Assembly (NCBI RefSeq): GCF_024970185.1
Contig: NZ_CP103965.1
Span: 3,964,001-4,028,000, forward strand
Length of the DNA stretch: 64,000 bases
From: Pseudomonas sp. N3-W
GTDB lineage: Bacteria; Pseudomonadota; Gammaproteobacteria; Pseudomonadales; Pseudomonadaceae
Reading direction: 5' to 3'
Notes under the pieces: generated by a model
What the model saw: only the letters and a program-made list of their open reading frames with translations
The model's database searches: none
Told to the model about the DNA's origin: nothing
Part shown: positions 1 to 9,777 of the stretch, one piece after another
Position numbering within the stretch: position 1 is the first letter of the stretch
How the letters are laid out: each line of letters begins with the position of its first letter
Program-made: the position numbers and the translations under genes

Positions 1-1103
1 TGGACGCTGGTTGGGACCGGGTCGCCTCGAACATGCCGGTGCCGAGCCCCGCCGACATGTTGAAGGCTGCGCAAACCGCCGTGCGCTACAACAACAGCCT
101 CGGCATCACCGCCTGGATGGACCCGGCCGCCAACGCCGCGCCGGGCGAGCCGGTGTTCGCCCTCAAGCCCACGGAGAACACCGTCGGCGTATTGCCCGTT
201 TACAAAGCCCTGTCGCAAACCGGTGGCATGAGCGCCCACGTCGCCGCCCTGCTGGTGGCCAACCCGAAAAGCATTCCGGCCGATCTCGACACCCTGGACA
301 AGGTCCGTCGGCAATTTCAGGGCATCCCCAACCTGACCCTGCCCGGCATCAAGATCTTCGCCGACGGCGTGATCGAATACCCGGCCCAGAGCGCGGCGAT
401 GATCGATCCGTACAACAACTCGCACAAACAAGGTGAGTTGCTGATTGATCCGCAGCATTTCGGCGAACTGGTCAGCGCCATTGACCAACGCGGCTGGCTG
501 GTGCACATCCACGCCATCGGCGACCGGGCGGTGCGTGAATCCCTGAACGGCATCGCGCAGGCGCGCAAAGACCGGCAGAGCGGTGTGACGCACTCCATCA
601 CCCACCTGCAAATGGTCAACCCGAAGGAGTTTGCCCGGTTCAAGCCGCTGAACGTCATCGCTTCGATGCAGTTGCTGTGGGCCACCGCCGATGACTACAC
701 CACGGGCATGATCAAGCCCTATGTCAGCGCCCTGGCGTTCCGTTATCAGTACCCGGCGCACTCGCTGCTCAAACAGGGCGCGACCATTGCCGGCGCCAGC
801 GACTGGCCGGTGTCTTCGCCAAACCCATTCAATGCCATGGCCCAGGCGATCACCCGAATCGGCCCGCTGGGCGTACTCAACGCCGATGAACGCATCGACC
901 GCGAAACGATGTTCTACGCCTACACCGTCAACGCCGCCCGCACCATCGGCCTGGAGCAGCAGATCGGCTCGTTGAGTGCCGGGAAACAGGCCGACTTCAT
1001 CGTGCTGGATCGCGATGTTTTCAGCGTTGACGACAAAGCCCTGCACGACACTCAGGTGCTGCAGACGTGGTTTGCCGGGCGTCAGGTCTACAATCGCCTG
1101 TAA
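1..1103 (+). CDS. Amidohydrolase (YtcJ-like metal-dependent hydrolase), 3' part
   Basis: The reading frame is open from the first base, so the gene begins upstream of the window; about 367 C-terminal codons are present. The visible part carries the amidohydrolase core: HIHAIGDRAV, with metal-binding histidines, about 170 codons in, and later GASDWPVSSPNPF, where the Asp is the usual catalytic/metal residue. It ends with the small beta-sandwich typical of imidazolonepropionase-like enzymes (GKQADFIVLDRDVF). YtcJ-type proteins are usually 550-620 residues, so roughly 200 N-terminal residues, including the HxH metal motif, are missing. The substrate cannot be read from sequence. The gene runs towards a convergent oxidoreductase gene. 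Confidence 0.85.
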   Translation, partial: DAGWDRVASNMPVPSPADMLKAAQTAVRYNNSLGITAWMDPAANAAPGEPVFALKPTENTVGVLPVYKALSQTGGMSAHVAALLVANPKSIPADLDTLDKVRRQFQGIPNLTLPGIKIFADGVIEYPAQSAAMIDPYNNSHKQGELLIDPQHFGELVSAIDQRGWLVHIHAIGDRAVRESLNGIAQARKDRQSGVTHSITHLQMVNPKEFARFKPLNVIASMQLLWATADDYTTGMIKPYVSALAFRYQYPAHSLLKQGATIAGASDWPVSSPNPFNAMAQAITRIGPLGVLNADERIDRETMFYAYTVNAARTIGLEQQIGSLSAGKQADFIVLDRDVFSVDDKALHDTQVLQTWFAGRQVYNRL

Positions 1104-1154
1104 CCACCGCATCCCCATAGACGCTGGCGAAGCCTGCTCCAGGGGGGGCTTGTG

Positions 1155-2120
1155 TCAGCGCTTGAGGATCTGGTCCATCACCCAGTCGGTTTTCAACGCC
1201 TCTTCAGCCAGCGCCGGATACCGGGACTCGCCACGAATGTGCGCATTCATGCCCAGTACGTGGTGCCACTGGATGTGCTCGGGATGCTCGATGTGCAGGC
1301 TGAGTTGTTCGTCGGCATCCAGTTGCACCGGGTGTGCGTCGAACACTGAAAAAGTGATCCGCCCCTGGCTGCCGATCAACTCGACGCGGTCTTCGCGACG
1401 GTCCGCGACGAAGTTCCAGCAGCCCGTGCCCAAGGCTCCCGAAGCGAAACGCCAGGTGGCGCTGACGGCATCTTCGGCGGCATACAAGCCGGCCTGGCGT
1501 GCGGTGAAACCGGCCACCTCGGTGATGTCGCCGAGCAGGTACTGGAACAGATCCAGGCCATGGCTGGCGAGGTCGGCGAAATAGCCGCCACCGGCAATCG
1601 CCGGGTCGGTGCGCCAGTTGTCACTGCCCTCGACGTCGCCTGCGGACGGGGTTTTGGTCAGGGTCCAGCTCAGGTGCCGGACCTCGCCGATGCGCCCGTC
1701 CGCCAGCCATTGCCGCACTTGCTGAAAGCGCGGCAACGAGCGTCGGTAGTAGGACACGAACAGGTGCAGCCCGACGTCGGCGAACACCTGTTGCATCTCG
1801 CGGCTCTGCCCGGCATTCAGCGACATCGGTTTTTCGACACAGCAATGTTTGCCGGCGGCGGCCACTTTCAGGGCATAGGCGTGGTGACTGTCCGGTGGCG
1901 TGGCGATGTACACCGCGTCCACCTCGGGGTCGTTGATCAGTGCATCGACATCGGTGTAGAACCGGGCAATGCCGTGGCGCGCGGCGTAGTCGCTCACCGC
2001 CTCCAGACGCCGCCCCATCACCGCCACCAGTGCCGAGCCCGGCGCCTTGTAGAAGGCCGGCCCGCTCTTGCGTTCGGTGACATCGCCACAACCAATCATG
2101 CCCCAGCGCACCACGTTCAT
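1155..2120 (-). CDS. Gfo/Idh/MocA-family oxidoreductase
   Basis: A 321-residue NAD(P)-dependent oxidoreductase. The N-terminal Rossmann fold is marked by GMIGCGDVT in the first 15 residues, and the family motif EKP (CCVEKPMSLN) follows near residue 95. The C-terminal half is the alpha/beta substrate domain. The ATG at 2120 was chosen because AGGAGT sits 4 bases upstream; an in-frame extension to 2195 has no such support. It lies 20 bases behind the DyP peroxidase gene on the same strand, so the two are probably co-transcribed. Members act on sugars, inositols or bile pigments; the substrate here is not known. Confidence 0.88.
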   Translation of the reverse strand: MNVVRWGMIGCGDVTERKSGPAFYKAPGSALVAVMGRRLEAVSDYAARHGIARFYTDVDALINDPEVDAVYIATPPDSHHAYALKVAAAGKHCCVEKPMSLNAGQSREMQQVFADVGLHLFVSYYRRSLPRFQQVRQWLADGRIGEVRHLSWTLTKTPSAGDVEGSDNWRTDPAIAGGGYFADLASHGLDLFQYLLGDITEVAGFTARQAGLYAAEDAVSATWRFASGALGTGCWNFVADRREDRVELIGSQGRITFSVFDAHPVQLDADEQLSLHIEHPEHIQWHHVLGMNAHIRGESRYPALAEEALKTDWVMDQILKR

Positions 2121-2140
2121 AATCACTCCTTGATGTTTGC

Positions 2141-3028
2141 TTAATCGATGCGCAAAGCGCGCAGGTCCAGGTGACCGTCCTTGAGCGGCGGGCACCAGTA
2201 GTAGCCGCCGGTGATTGGCCGGCTCATGCGATACAGGCCGTCGGTGATGCCGTCTTCCAGACCGCTCATGCGTCGCAGCTGGGCTTCGAAGGCGTCGAGG
2301 GAAAAACCGAAGGCGAGGAACATCAGGCCGGCGCGATCACCTTCGATCCACGGCATCGAACGGCGCACCACGAAGGCTTCGGGGGTGAAACTTTCCTGGG
2401 CGGTGCGTTTGACGTGGGCGTAGATCGGCGCGTCGTCGAGCTCTTCGTTGTCGCTCAGGCGGCGGCCCATGATGTCGTCCTTTTCATGGGACGCCATGGC
2501 GTTGAAGCCCTTGAGGTCGTGCTGCCATTGCTGGATCGCGGCGAAGCTGCCACCGACCATGCCGTCTGCGCCTTCGCGAGTCAGGGCGGCAGCCACGGCG
2601 GCTTCGTCGTGGGGGTTTTCGGTGCCGTCTTCGTAGCCGGTCAGGTCGTGGCCGGTGAGGTGGCGGAACGTCTCGTTCATTTGCACCAGGCGAAACGCCG
2701 GGGCCAGCGCCGCTTCGATGGCGTGGCTGCGATTGAGCAACTCACCGCGATCCACACCATGCAGCCAGCACCAGAGCGCGTGCTGGGTCGACGGGTTGTC
2801 GACGCCAACCCCGGTCAACGCCGGGAAGGCACGCAGGCCTTCAATCTGGCCATGCATGGCTTGCACCAGGGATTTGCCGAAACCGACCACCGCCGATTTG
2901 CCGTCTACCAGGGTTTGCAGGCTTTGCAGGGCCGCCGGCAATGCGTCGACAGATTCGAGGGCGAAGAACATATGACGGGCGTGAGGCGGAACTGGGGTGG
3001 CGAGAATGCCCGGCTGGTAATAACTCAT
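2141..3028 (-). CDS. Dyp-type (YfeX-like) haem peroxidase
   Basis: A 295-residue dye-decolourising peroxidase. It shows the distal GXXDG signature (GYEDGTENP, about residue 145) with the catalytic Asp. A later DAPIYAHVKRTAQ segment contains the proximal haem-ligand histidine (about residue 215). The length fits the YfeX-like group, which is cytoplasmic or encapsulin-loaded; no signal peptide is visible. The start at 3028 follows AAGGAG with good spacing. It is first in a two-gene unit with the Gfo/Idh oxidoreductase and has a LysR gene upstream in the same direction. Its physiological reductant is unknown. Confidence 0.92.
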   Translation of the reverse strand: MSYYQPGILATPVPPHARHMFFALESVDALPAALQSLQTLVDGKSAVVGFGKSLVQAMHGQIEGLRAFPALTGVGVDNPSTQHALWCWLHGVDRGELLNRSHAIEAALAPAFRLVQMNETFRHLTGHDLTGYEDGTENPHDEAAVAAALTREGADGMVGGSFAAIQQWQHDLKGFNAMASHEKDDIMGRRLSDNEELDDAPIYAHVKRTAQESFTPEAFVVRRSMPWIEGDRAGLMFLAFGFSLDAFEAQLRRMSGLEDGITDGLYRMSRPITGGYYWCPPLKDGHLDLRALRID

Positions 3029-3090
3029 ATGAACTCCTTGAAAAGAGGCAGAGTTTAACCGGGGCAGCGCAAATTGTGTGTTTTCAAGGC

Positions 3091-3131
3091 AAAAGATCGC
3101 AAAGGCCCGCGCCACAGGCGGACGATCTTTT
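3091..3131 (-). terminator. Perfect 9-bp stem hairpin after the LysR gene
   Basis: AAAAGATCG (3091-3099) and CGATCTTTT (3123-3131) form a stem with its own A/T ends, 11 bases past the stop of the LysR gene and upstream of the peroxidase gene. It could terminate transcription in either direction. The half-sites also resemble the AAAGATCGCAG-type REP seen at 21.16-21.23 kb, so it may be a decayed REP. Confidence 0.4.
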
Positions 3132-3141
3132 GACGTTCACA

Positions 3142-3996
3142 TCACGACAAACACCGCGCAAAGAGTTGCTGAATCGGCTGCGCTCGCTGGCTGTATCGCT
3201 GCAACAACACAATCTCGCGATAGAACGTCAACTCGCCGAGCTGGATGACCCTGACGTTCGCACCCTGTTCGACCCACAATCCCGCCTCAGGCAGCAACGA
3301 CACACCGAGCCCGCACTCGACCATTTTCACGATCGCCTCCAGCTCATCCAGTTCCAGGGCGACATGTACATCAATCTGCTGCTCACGCAGAAAGCGCGTC
3401 ACCAGTCGGCCACCGAAAGAATTGCGGTCGTAGCGCACGTGCGGATGTTCGGCCAACAGCTGCAATGGATCATCGCCCTCAAGCTGCGCCGGCACGATCA
3501 ACACGAACGGTTCCAGGCGTATGACCTGCGCGGTCAGCTCCTTGGGCAGCTCGAACGGTGGCTTGATCAGGATCGCCAGATCCACTTCCCCGGTGTCCAC
3601 CTGGCTCAACAGATTCAGCGACACCCCGGGCACCAGTTTCGCCTCCAGCAGCGGTGCCTGTTGCCTTAGACGCACCAGCGCCTGCGGCAGCAAGCCGGTC
3701 TGCACGGTGGCCACCGCGCCAATCTTCAGCTCGCCGCGATACTCACTGACGTCCTCGCTGACCGCCATGCGCGCGAACGTTTCCAGGATCTCCCGAGCCA
3801 TCGGCAATGCGCGTTGCCCCGCCGCATTGAGCAGCGCCTGGCGCCCAGTGCGATCAAACAGACGAATGCCCAGCGCCTGTTCCAGATTGCGGATCTGTGC
3901 GCTGACGGCCGACTGCGTCAGGCCGATGTGCATGCCGGCCGCCGCGAAGGTGCCGTAGCGAGTCACGGCAATAAAGGTTTTCAGTTCCCGCAGCAT
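3142..3996 (-). CDS. LysR-family transcriptional regulator
   Basis: A 284-residue LysR-type regulator. The winged helix-turn-helix occupies residues 1-60 (FAAAGMHIGLTQSAVSAQI, then LEQALGIRLFDRTGR). A periplasmic-binding-like effector domain makes up the rest. It is transcribed divergently from the VOC-amidase pair across a 110-base gap, the usual arrangement for a LysR protein controlling its neighbour. The effector is not predictable. Confidence 0.92.
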   Translation of the reverse strand: MLRELKTFIAVTRYGTFAAAGMHIGLTQSAVSAQIRNLEQALGIRLFDRTGRQALLNAAGQRALPMAREILETFARMAVSEDVSEYRGELKIGAVATVQTGLLPQALVRLRQQAPLLEAKLVPGVSLNLLSQVDTGEVDLAILIKPPFELPKELTAQVIRLEPFVLIVPAQLEGDDPLQLLAEHPHVRYDRNSFGGRLVTRFLREQQIDVHVALELDELEAIVKMVECGLGVSLLPEAGLWVEQGANVRVIQLGELTFYREIVLLQRYSQRAQPIQQLFARCLS

Positions 3997-4106
3997 AGGG
4001 CTCCCGACTGATCGAAATAATTTGAGCTCGACGCAAAAACTATCGTCTTTTCATCGAAAATCACAGGGCTAAACTCGTCTCAACGCCAGACAATCGAGAT
4101 CACCCC

Positions 4107-4532
4107 ATGCAACTGTGCCCATTTCACTTGGCCATCCCGGTTTACGACCTGAACGCCGCACGCACTTTTTACCGTGATGTGTTCGGCCTGCAAGAGGGTC
4201 GCTCCAGCGATCATTGGGTGGATTTCAACTTTTTCGGCCATCAACTGGTGATTCATCTGGCACCGAAAAATGCCGCTCAGGAAGCCGCCCACACCAATGC
4301 GGTCGATGGCCATGACGTACCCGTGCCGCACTTCGGCGTGGTGCTGGGCATGACCCAGTGGGAAGCCCTGGCCGAGCGCCTGAAAGCCCTGAACACACGC
4401 TTCGTGATCGAACCCGGGATTCGCTTTCAGGGGCTGGTGGGCGAGCAGGCGACGATGTTTCTCTTCGACCCGTGTGGCAACGCCCTGGAGTTCAAGGCGT
4501 TCAAGGACATCAGCCAGTTGTTTGCCAAATGA
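4107..4532 (+). CDS. VOC-family (glyoxalase/bleomycin resistance-like) protein
   Basis: A 141-residue single-unit vicinal oxygen chelate protein. [20 protein letters not shown] at the start is the first beta-alpha-beta-beta-beta module, with its metal-ligand His. [14 protein letters not shown] near the end supplies the C-terminal Glu ligand. It overlaps the following amidase start by 4 bases (ATGA), implying translational coupling, and is divergent from the LysR regulator. The size suits a dioxygenase- or lyase-like enzyme, but the substrate is unknown. Confidence 0.88.
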   Translation: MQLCPFHLAIPVYDLNAARTFYRDVFGLQEGRSSDHWVDFNFFGHQLVIHLAPKNAAQEAAHTNAVDGHDVPVPHFGVVLGMTQWEALAERLKALNTRFVIEPGIRFQGLVGEQATMFLFDPCGNALEFKAFKDISQLFAK

Positions 4533-5794
4533 TCCGGCCAGCTCCGGATGCCACCGCCCTCAGTGAAGCGGTGGTCAATGGCCAGACACGTGTCGCTGCA
4601 ATCGCCGAGGACTTTCTTGAATGTATACAGGCACTGGAACCGCAAATTCAGGCCTTCGTCTCGTTCGACCCGCAGCAGGTTCGTGATCAAGCCGCACAGC
4701 ACGATGGCCGAGGGCTGCTGGCCGGTGTGCCGGTGGGCGTCAAGGACATCTTCGACAGCGCCGACCATCCCACGCAATTTTTCTCGCCGATCTATGCTGG
4801 CAACCAACCGTCCCGCGATGCGCATGTGGTGACCCTGCTGCGACAGGCCGGCGCGCTGATCATGGGCAAGACCCACACCACCGAATTCGCCTACATGCAC
4901 ACCGGGCCGACGCGTAACCCGCACGACCTCAACCGCACACCGGGCAGTTCCAGCGCCGGTTCGGCGGCCGGCATGGCGGCAGGTTTCTTTGCCGTGGCGC
5001 TGGGCACGCAGACAGCCGGTTCGTTGCTCAAACCGGCGTCCTATTGCGGCCTCTTCGCCTACAAACCGTCGTTGGGGCTGGTGTCGCTGGAAGGCGTCAA
5101 ACCGCTGGCCCCAAGCTTCGATACGGTGGGTTGGTACGGGCGCTCCGTGCGGGATTTGCGCTTGGTGGCGCGGGTGTTGATTGCTGGCTTTCCCTCCAAC
5201 GAGATTGCGCCACGCCCGCTGAATCTGGGCTTTTGCCGCACCTCGCGCTGGGCGGATGTAGAGCCGCAAGTGGCTCAGGCCCTGGAACAGGCCGTCGAAC
5301 AGTTGCGCCGTGCCGGACATCGGGTCAACGAGGTGATATTGCCGGACGCGTTCGCCGGGGTGTTCGATGATCATCAACTGATCAACGACTGCGAGGGCGC
5401 ACGTTCGCTGGCCAAGGAGTTTGAGCAACACCGCGAACGGTTGAGTCCCTCAATACTGGCGATGTTCGACCGCGCAACGGCGACCGGCTGGGAGCAGGAA
5501 TCGGCAGCCAAGGCGCGCCTTGCGGCCCTGGCACCGCGCCTTGCCGAACTATGCCTGCCCTTCGATGCGATGCTCGGCGCCACGTGCGGGATGGTCGCAC
5601 CTGAAGGCCTGGACAGCACCGGACCATCGGATTTCATCAAGTTCTGGGGCGCGTTCGGCTGGCCGCAGGTAAACCTGCCGTTGCCTCGCGAAGAAGGATT
5701 ATTGCCGGTGGGGTTACAGGTGATCGGGCGTTTCAGGGCTGACGGACCGCTGTTGGCAGTGGCTGAGCAGCTGGCTGGCACATTGAAAACTTAA
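4529..5794 (+). CDS. Amidase (amidase-signature family)
   Basis: A 421-residue amidase-signature hydrolase with the Ser-cisSer-Lys triad visible. The Lys is in [10 protein letters not shown] (about residue 70). The Ser-rich loop [14 protein letters not shown] and [15 protein letters not shown] follow near residues 135-165. The start codon overlaps the stop of the VOC gene (ATGA). A longer in-frame extension upstream would run through the VOC gene and is rejected. Family members hydrolyse amides or ureido compounds; with the VOC partner and LysR control this looks like a small catabolic unit. Confidence 0.9.
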   Translation: MIRPAPDATALSEAVVNGQTRVAAIAEDFLECIQALEPQIQAFVSFDPQQVRDQAAQHDGRGLLAGVPVGVKDIFDSADHPTQFFSPIYAGNQPSRDAHVVTLLRQAGALIMGKTHTTEFAYMHTGPTRNPHDLNRTPGSSSAGSAAGMAAGFFAVALGTQTAGSLLKPASYCGLFAYKPSLGLVSLEGVKPLAPSFDTVGWYGRSVRDLRLVARVLIAGFPSNEIAPRPLNLGFCRTSRWADVEPQVAQALEQAVEQLRRAGHRVNEVILPDAFAGVFDDHQLINDCEGARSLAKEFEQHRERLSPSILAMFDRATATGWEQESAAKARLAALAPRLAELCLPFDAMLGATCGMVAPEGLDSTGPSDFIKFWGAFGWPQVNLPLPREEGLLPVGLQVIGRFRADGPLLAVAEQLAGTLKT

Positions 5795-5814
5795 GCCCCA
5801 TCCCCGGAGCTTTT

Positions 5815-5945
5815 GTGGCGAGGGAGCTTGCTCCCGCTGGGCTGCGAAGCAGACCCAAAGCAGTCAGTGAGTTTTTTCCGATACACCGCGAATGCAGCAT
5901 TGGGGTCGCTTCGCGACCCGACGGGAGCGAGCTCCCTTGCCACAA
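5815..5945. repeat. REPIN of the GTGGCGAGGGAGC type
   Basis: Two inverted REP palindromes (GTGGCGAGGGAGCTTGCTCC near 5815 and its reverse complement ending near 5945) enclose a short spacer that holds an extra GGGTCGCTTCGCGACCC hairpin. It lies between the convergent amidase and diguanylate cyclase genes. The same repeat type recurs at 57732-57835. Confidence 0.8.
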
Positions 5946-5974
5946 AAGTCCTCTACAGCCATGGAATTACGAGC

Positions 5975-6943
5975 CTACCCACGCCGCAACAACTGCTTGT
6001 GCGCATACATCGCGCCGTCCGCATCGGCCAACAACCGATCGACATTGTCGTGGCGTTTGGCGTCGTACTCAATCTGGCCGACGCTGAACCGAATGTCGTA
6101 CCCGCGCTGCAAAGTGGCGTTGCGCTCGTCGAGAATCTCTTTGAGCCGCGCCATCACCGACGTGGTTTCCAGATGCGTCGACCCGGTCAGCAACACCACG
6201 AACTCATCGCCGCCAAGCCGCCCGACCACATCGCTTTCACGAAAGGCAATGCGCAACACATCGGCAAAGGTTTTCAACGCGCTGTCGCCTTCGGCATGAC
6301 CGTAAAGATCGTTGATCTGCTTGAAGTCATTGAGGTCGAAAAACAGCAGTGTTGCAGGCTTGCCCAGCCGGTTGCAGGCGTCCAGGCCATGTTGCGCCAG
6401 GGCCTTGAAACCGCGACGGTTGGACAGCAACGTCAACTCGTCCATGGTCGCCATCTGCACCGCCATCAGCTCTTGCTCGGCCATGCGTGCCAGATCGCAC
6501 AGCAATTGCCGTTCTTCATCATCCAGATGCCGGGGCCGGGTATCGATCAGGCACAAGGTGCCCAGTTTGCTGCCATTGCCCACGGTCAACGGGCAGCCCG
6601 CGTAAAAACGAATATTCGGATCGCCCACCACCAGTGGATTGTCGTGGAAGCGCTCATCCAGCGCCGCATCGTTGACCATCAGGATCTGGTCGCCGAGGAT
6701 CGCATGACCGCAGAACGACACATCGCGCCCGGTTTCACTCGCGGCCAATCCAACGCAGGACTTGAACCACTGCCGCTCGGCATCCACCAGGCTGACCAGC
6801 GCAATCGGCACGTCAAACAGGCGCCGGGCCAGACGGGTCAGCCTGTCAAAACGTTCTTCCGGGGCGCTGTCGAGCACATTCAGCGAGCGCAGGGTCTCGA
6901 CTCGGGCGTGCTCATTCACCGATTTGCTTGGGGCCAGCATCAC
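5975..6943 (-). CDS. Diguanylate cyclase with N-terminal GAF domain
   Basis: A 322-residue cytoplasmic signalling enzyme. Residues about 20-155 form a GAF sensor domain (LFDVPIALVSLVDAERQWF, then FCGHAIL). Residues about 160-320 form a GGDEF domain. The active-site motif is intact (RLGGDEFVVLL), and an RESD inhibitory I-site lies exactly five residues before GGDEF, so product inhibition by c-di-GMP is expected. No membrane segment or EAL domain is seen. The gene stands alone, so its input signal is unknown. Confidence 0.92.
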   Translation of the reverse strand: MMLAPSKSVNEHARVETLRSLNVLDSAPEERFDRLTRLARRLFDVPIALVSLVDAERQWFKSCVGLAASETGRDVSFCGHAILGDQILMVNDAALDERFHDNPLVVGDPNIRFYAGCPLTVGNGSKLGTLCLIDTRPRHLDDEERQLLCDLARMAEQELMAVQMATMDELTLLSNRRGFKALAQHGLDACNRLGKPATLLFFDLNDFKQINDLYGHAEGDSALKTFADVLRIAFRESDVVGRLGGDEFVVLLTGSTHLETTSVMARLKEILDERNATLQRGYDIRFSVGQIEYDAKRHDNVDRLLADADGAMYAHKQLLRRG

Positions 6944-6999
6944 TCACTCCATTGAAAGGTGTGCTGTTAAGCGTAGACCACCCTGACCTTCAGGGCCGA

Positions 7000-7581
7000 T
7001 CAGCTACCGACCACGGGGCACGGCCCGCCCGCGTCCGCCCAGAGCTTGAACTGGGTGACGAAGATGTCGTGCGGCACCGGCACCGGCGCGCGATTGCCCC
7101 CGGGATTCCAGCCCCAGAGCACCAGTTTGTCGTCGCTGACGTGTTTGATCAGCGCGGCGAAATCCCGGTCACCATTGCTGGAGCGGTCCTTGATCAGCGC
7201 GCACAACTTGTCCGCGGGCAGGCCGATCCAGGCCATTTTGTGCGCCTCTGGCGGCAGGCCCCAGTGCGGCGCACCCGGTGGCGCGTGGGGGCCGTAGCTG
7301 GCCGGTGGATTGCTCTCGGCGTGGCAGGTGGCGCAGGGCAAGCCGGCCGCGCCCTTGCCGTCCATGCCGCGCACCACGTTCATGGCGTGAGGAATGCCGG
7401 CATCGAATTGCAGCGGCGAGTTGCCGGGGATATGGCAGTTCTGGCAGCGCGGGCTCTGAAAGACTTTCTGCACCGTGCCGAATGCCGCCAACGCGGCGGC
7501 CTGATCGTCGGCGAACAAGTCCGAGGCGTAACCGCCCAAACCCACCAGTAATACGGCGCCCAGCATCGCATGTCGTTTCAT
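7000..7581 (-). CDS. Di-haem c-type cytochrome of the iorAB-like operon
   Basis: A 193-residue exported cytochrome. A signal peptide (about 24 residues, MKRHAMLGAVLLVGLGGYA) precedes two CXXCH haem sites, CQNCH and CATCH. It starts 1 base after the stop of the molybdenum-binding subunit gene, so it is the last gene of the operon and probably takes electrons from the enzyme. The start at 7581 was preferred over a longer frame because the extension would overlap the upstream gene and bury the signal peptide. Confidence 0.85.
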   Translation of the reverse strand: MKRHAMLGAVLLVGLGGYASDLFADDQAAALAAFGTVQKVFQSPRCQNCHIPGNSPLQFDAGIPHAMNVVRGMDGKGAAGLPCATCHAESNPPASYGPHAPPGAPHWGLPPEAHKMAWIGLPADKLCALIKDRSSNGDRDFAALIKHVSDDKLVLWGWNPGGNRAPVPVPHDIFVTQFKLWADAGGPCPVVGS

Positions 7582-7582
7582 C

Positions 7583-9751
7583 TCACACCCCCGCCAGTTG
7601 CAGTGGCAGTTCCCGCAGACGCTGGCCAGTGAGGGCATACAGCGCGTTGGCCACTGCGGGTGCCACAGGCGGCACGCCGGCCTCGCCGATGCCACCGGGT
7701 TTGTCGCTGCTGGGCACGATGTGCACTTCCACCACCGGCATTTCGTTGAGCCGCAGCACCTGATAGTCGTGGTAATTGGACTGCACCACCCGACCGTCCT
7801 TGAGCGTCAGTTTGCTGTGCAACGCAAAACTGAGACCGAAGGTGACGCACGACTCCATTTGCGCGGCGATGCTGCGCGGGTTGACTGCAATTCCGCAATC
7901 CACGGCGCACACCACGCGATGCACGCGGATCTTCAGGTTGTCCTGGGACACCTCGGCCACATGGGCCACGAAACTGCCGAATGACTCGTGCACCGCCACG
8001 CCGAGCGCATGGCCCTCGGGCAACGGTGCGTTCCAGTTGGCTTTCTCCACCGCCAGGTTCAGCACGCCCAGATGCCGTGGATGGTCCTTGAGCAGGGTTC
8101 GCCGGTATTCCACCGGGTCCTTGCCGGCCGCGACGGCCAGCTCATCGATCAGCGATTCCATGACGAAACCGGTATGGCTGTGCCCGACCGAACGCAGCCA
8201 CAGCACATTGATCCCGGTTTTCGGTGAGTGCAGATCGACCTGATGATCCGCCAGCCCTTCGATATAAGGGCTGTCCGCCACGCCTTCGACCGAGGTCTTG
8301 TCGATGCCGTCCTTGACCATCTTGGCTTCCATCATGGTGCCGGCCATGATCGACTGACCGACCATCACATGTTTCCAGGCCACCGGCAGGCCGCCGCCAT
8401 CAAGGCCGATCTGCGCGTGGTGCAGGAACATCGAGCGGTAATAGCCGCCACGGATATCGTCTTCACGCGACCACACGGTTTTCACCGGCACACCCGCCGC
8501 CTTGGCGACCTGCACCGCTTCGCTGACGAAGTCCGAGGTCGGATTGGCCCGGCGTCCGAAACCGCCGCCGAGAAACTCGGTATGAATCTGCACCTGCTCG
8601 GGTTTGAGTCCGGTGATCTTGCCGGCGACCATCTGATCCAGGGTCTGGAACTGAGTGCCGGTCCAGATTTCGCATGTGTCGGCAGTGATTTTCACCGTGC
8701 AGTTCAGCGGCTCCATCGGCGCATGGGCCAGGTACGGCACGCTGTATTCGACGTCGATGGTTTTCGCCGCCTTGCCCAGCGCGGCGGACGCATCACCGGC
8801 CTGACTGGCCGGGGTGCCGGGGGTCGTCGCGAGCTGGCGAAAACTCTCCAGCAGTTTCAAGCTGTCAAGCCCGGTGTTCGGGCCAAGGTCCCAATCAACT
8901 TTCAGTGCATCACGCCCCAGCTTCGCCGCCCAGTAATGATCGGCAATCACCGCCACACCCGTCGGCACCTGCACCACTTTGTGTACGCCGGGCACCGCCA
9001 GCGCCTCGGCGCCTTCGAAGGATTTGACGCTGGCGCCAAACACAGGTGCGCGAGCGACCATCGCGGTCATCAGGCCATCGAACTGCACGTCCATGCCGAA
9101 CTTGGCGCGGCCAGTGATTTTCTCCGGGGTGTCCAGGCGTTGGGTCGGCTTACCGATGATTGTCCAGTCCTTGGCCTCCTTCAAGGTGATCGACGCCGGG
9201 TCCGGCACCGGCAACGTACCGGCGTCATCGGCGAGTTCGCCGTAGGTGGCACGCTGGTCGCCGGCAATCACTACGCCCGGCTCGGTGCGAATGGTCGAAG
9301 GCGCGACGTTGAAGCGCTTGGCAGCCGCCTCGATCAGCATCAAGCGCGCCGCGGCGCCGGCCTGGCGGTAGCGGTCGAACTCCATCCAGGTCGAGGTCGA
9401 ACCACCGGTAATCTGCATGCCGCCAAACCCGGCCAACCCATAATCCCTGGCCGAGGCCGGGGAATGTTCGACGCGGATTTTCGACCAGTCGGCGTCCAGT
9501 TCTTCGGCGATCAACATGGTCAGGCCAGTCCAGATGCCCTGGCCCATTTCCGAATGACCGAGCAGGATGGTGACGCTCTCGTCATTGGCGATGCGTAAAA
9601 AGGCATTGGGGGCGAACACCTTGCCCGAGGCCTCGGCGCCCATGGCAAAGCGATGCGCGCCGGGGATGACAAATGCCACCACCAGCCCGCCGCCGAGCAT
9701 CGCGCTGCCCTTGAGAAAACCACGACGTGATACAGGATTGAAGCTGTTCAT
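7583..9751 (-). CDS. Isoquinoline 1-oxidoreductase-type molybdopterin-binding subunit
   Basis: A 722-residue xanthine-oxidase-family large subunit of the IorB/aldehyde dehydrogenase type. The N-terminus has a twin-arginine signal (SRRGFLKGS), indicating export of the folded cofactor-bound enzyme. Characteristic segments include GHSEMGQGIWTGL, EFLGGGFGRR and the C-terminal KPGGIGEAGVPPVAPA with the catalytic Glu region. The ATG at 9751 is preceded by GGGGAG; the longer in-frame extension would overlap the iron-sulfur gene. It forms a unit with the [2Fe-2S] subunit upstream and the cytochrome downstream. The substrate, an N-heterocycle or aldehyde, is not determined. Confidence 0.92.
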   Translation of the reverse strand: MNSFNPVSRRGFLKGSAMLGGGLVVAFVIPGAHRFAMGAEASGKVFAPNAFLRIANDESVTILLGHSEMGQGIWTGLTMLIAEELDADWSKIRVEHSPASARDYGLAGFGGMQITGGSTSTWMEFDRYRQAGAAARLMLIEAAAKRFNVAPSTIRTEPGVVIAGDQRATYGELADDAGTLPVPDPASITLKEAKDWTIIGKPTQRLDTPEKITGRAKFGMDVQFDGLMTAMVARAPVFGASVKSFEGAEALAVPGVHKVVQVPTGVAVIADHYWAAKLGRDALKVDWDLGPNTGLDSLKLLESFRQLATTPGTPASQAGDASAALGKAAKTIDVEYSVPYLAHAPMEPLNCTVKITADTCEIWTGTQFQTLDQMVAGKITGLKPEQVQIHTEFLGGGFGRRANPTSDFVSEAVQVAKAAGVPVKTVWSREDDIRGGYYRSMFLHHAQIGLDGGGLPVAWKHVMVGQSIMAGTMMEAKMVKDGIDKTSVEGVADSPYIEGLADHQVDLHSPKTGINVLWLRSVGHSHTGFVMESLIDELAVAAGKDPVEYRRTLLKDHPRHLGVLNLAVEKANWNAPLPEGHALGVAVHESFGSFVAHVAEVSQDNLKIRVHRVVCAVDCGIAVNPRSIAAQMESCVTFGLSFALHSKLTLKDGRVVQSNYHDYQVLRLNEMPVVEVHIVPSSDKPGGIGEAGVPPVAPAVANALYALTGQRLRELPLQLAGV

Positions 9752-9777
9752 TGCACAAGGCTCCCCGCTAGTTGGCA